Source: an uncultured Schwartzia sp. (GTDB lineage Bacteria; Bacillota; Negativicutes; Selenomonadales; Selenomonadaceae). From it: 25,647 nucleotides of DNA. The position numbers were made by a program, and so were the translations under genes. Below the pieces are notes generated by a model. The model was not told the origin of the DNA. It made no database searches and was given only the letters and a program-made list of their open reading frames with translations. Where the stretch lies: the NCBI GenBank assembly GCA_905372875.1, contig CAJPQU010000005.1:1-25647 (forward strand), given 5' to 3'. Shown in pieces: positions 24,992 to 25,647 of the stretch. Each line of letters starts with the position of its first letter. The first letter of the stretch is position 1.

Positions 24992-25647
24992 CAAAGCCCC
25001 TCCTTTCGCCCGGTCAACTCGATGAATACATCCTCCAAATTCGACCGGCGCAGGGAGGCAGCCGTTTCCAGCGTTCCCAAAAAATCTTTTCCTGCCTCCC
25101 GGCTGTCAAAGAGGCGAAATTCCCGGTGAGAGCCTTCTTCCCATTCCACTACATAGCTGCCGAGACGTGCCAAGAGGTTCGACGGTGTATCTACCGCCAC
25201 TAATTTTCCCCGGTTCATAATCGCCACCCGCTCACACAGCGCTTGTGCTTCCTCGATGTAATGGGTGGTGAGAAGGATCGTCGCTCCCGCCTCCGCCATC
25301 CCCCGAATGTATTCCCAGATCCGGCGGCGGACTTGTGGATCGAGAGCCACCGTCGGCTCGTCTAAAAAAAGGATCCGAGGCCGATGAATGAGCGCACGGG
25401 CGATGAGCAGGCGGCGTTTCATCCCCCCTGAAAGCTGGCGCACGCTGTCATGATAGACCTCGGACAGCTCCATGTAGGACAAAAGCTCGGCGATCCGCTC
25501 CGCCCGCTCGGCACGCCCCATGTGGTAGAGGCGGGCATGCAGCTCCAAATTCTCTCCCACGGAAAGATCTTGATCGAAATTCAAATTCTGCGGCACCACG
25601 CCAATCATCTGCTTGATGGCGCGTTGATCCGCCGCGTCGTCAAGGCG
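24991..25647 (-). CDS. ABC-2 exporter ATPase subunit, cut by the right edge
   Basis: This is the ATP-binding subunit of the exporter (CcmA/DrrA/NodI type). The frame is open to the last base, giving 218 residues, and the N-terminus with Walker A lies beyond the window. It shows the Q-loop (IGVVPQNLNFD), the signature LSGGMKRRLLIARAL, Walker B RILFLDEPT, the D-loop (VALDPQVRR) and the H-loop (ILLTTHYIEEA). A DrrA-like C-terminal extension ends in LEDVFIELTGRKEGL. An ATG at 25608 (before IGVVPQ) would remove Walker A and is not the real start. Its stop overlaps the permease start, and it is the first operon gene visible. The operon promoter is outside the window. Confidence 0.95.
   Translation of the reverse strand, partial: RLDDAADQRAIKQMIGVVPQNLNFDQDLSVGENLELHARLYHMGRAERAERIAELLSYMELSEVYHDSVRQLSGGMKRRLLIARALIHRPRILFLDEPTVALDPQVRRRIWEYIRGMAEAGATILLTTHYIEEAQALCERVAIMNRGKLVAVDTPSNLLARLGSYVVEWEEGSHREFRLFDSREAGKDFLGTLETAASLRRSNLEDVFIELTGRKEGL

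Overview
The window most likely comes from a diderm Firmicute of the Negativicutes (Selenomonas-like). It encodes an outer-membrane two-partner secretion pair, which needs an outer membrane. It also has strong AGGAGG ribosome binding sites, a CIRCE-controlled groESL operon, sigma-A-type promoters and a flagellin with a sigma-28 promoter. This assignment is inferred from gene content and protein style, not from a marker-gene comparison.

Layout. (1) Bases 1-480 have no gene. They hold a promoter and a cobalamin riboswitch on the minus strand that read out of the left edge towards a gene not in the window. (2) Bases 481-11738, minus strand: a two-partner secretion locus. A giant TpsA adhesin (3147 aa, 19 YDG-type repeats) comes first and its TpsB outer-membrane transporter follows. 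(3) Bases 11885-12168, plus strand: a strong promoter driving what looks like a decayed HicAB toxin-antitoxin module, closed by a perfect 20-bp-stem bidirectional terminator. (4) Bases 12262-14271: flagellin (minus, sigma-28 promoter) divergent from a GtrA-family membrane protein (plus). (5) Bases 14346-16494: promoter, CIRCE operator, groES, groEL and terminator. (6) Bases 16566-17465: a small secreted protein of unknown function (minus), divergent from a nitroreductase (plus). (7) Bases 17472-25647, minus strand: a tightly packed operon entering from the right edge, with an ABC-2 exporter ATPase (cut by the edge), its permease, CobN, a ChlI-type AAA+ protein and a ChlD-type AAA+/vWA protein.

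How the genes work together. TpsB would export TpsA to the surface. GroES and GroEL form the chaperonin, repressed by HrcA through CIRCE. CobN, ChlI and ChlD form a three-part ATP-dependent metal chelatase of the cobalt/magnesium class, here linked to a drug/polysaccharide-type ABC exporter whose substrate is unknown.

The points most worth a second look are the hierarchical (3-module, probably 6-module) repeat architecture of TpsA, the chelatase-exporter operon with a four-cysteine insert in ChlI, the broken HicAB remnant under an intact promoter, and the riboswitch pointing off the left edge. I found no system that I can confidently call new.
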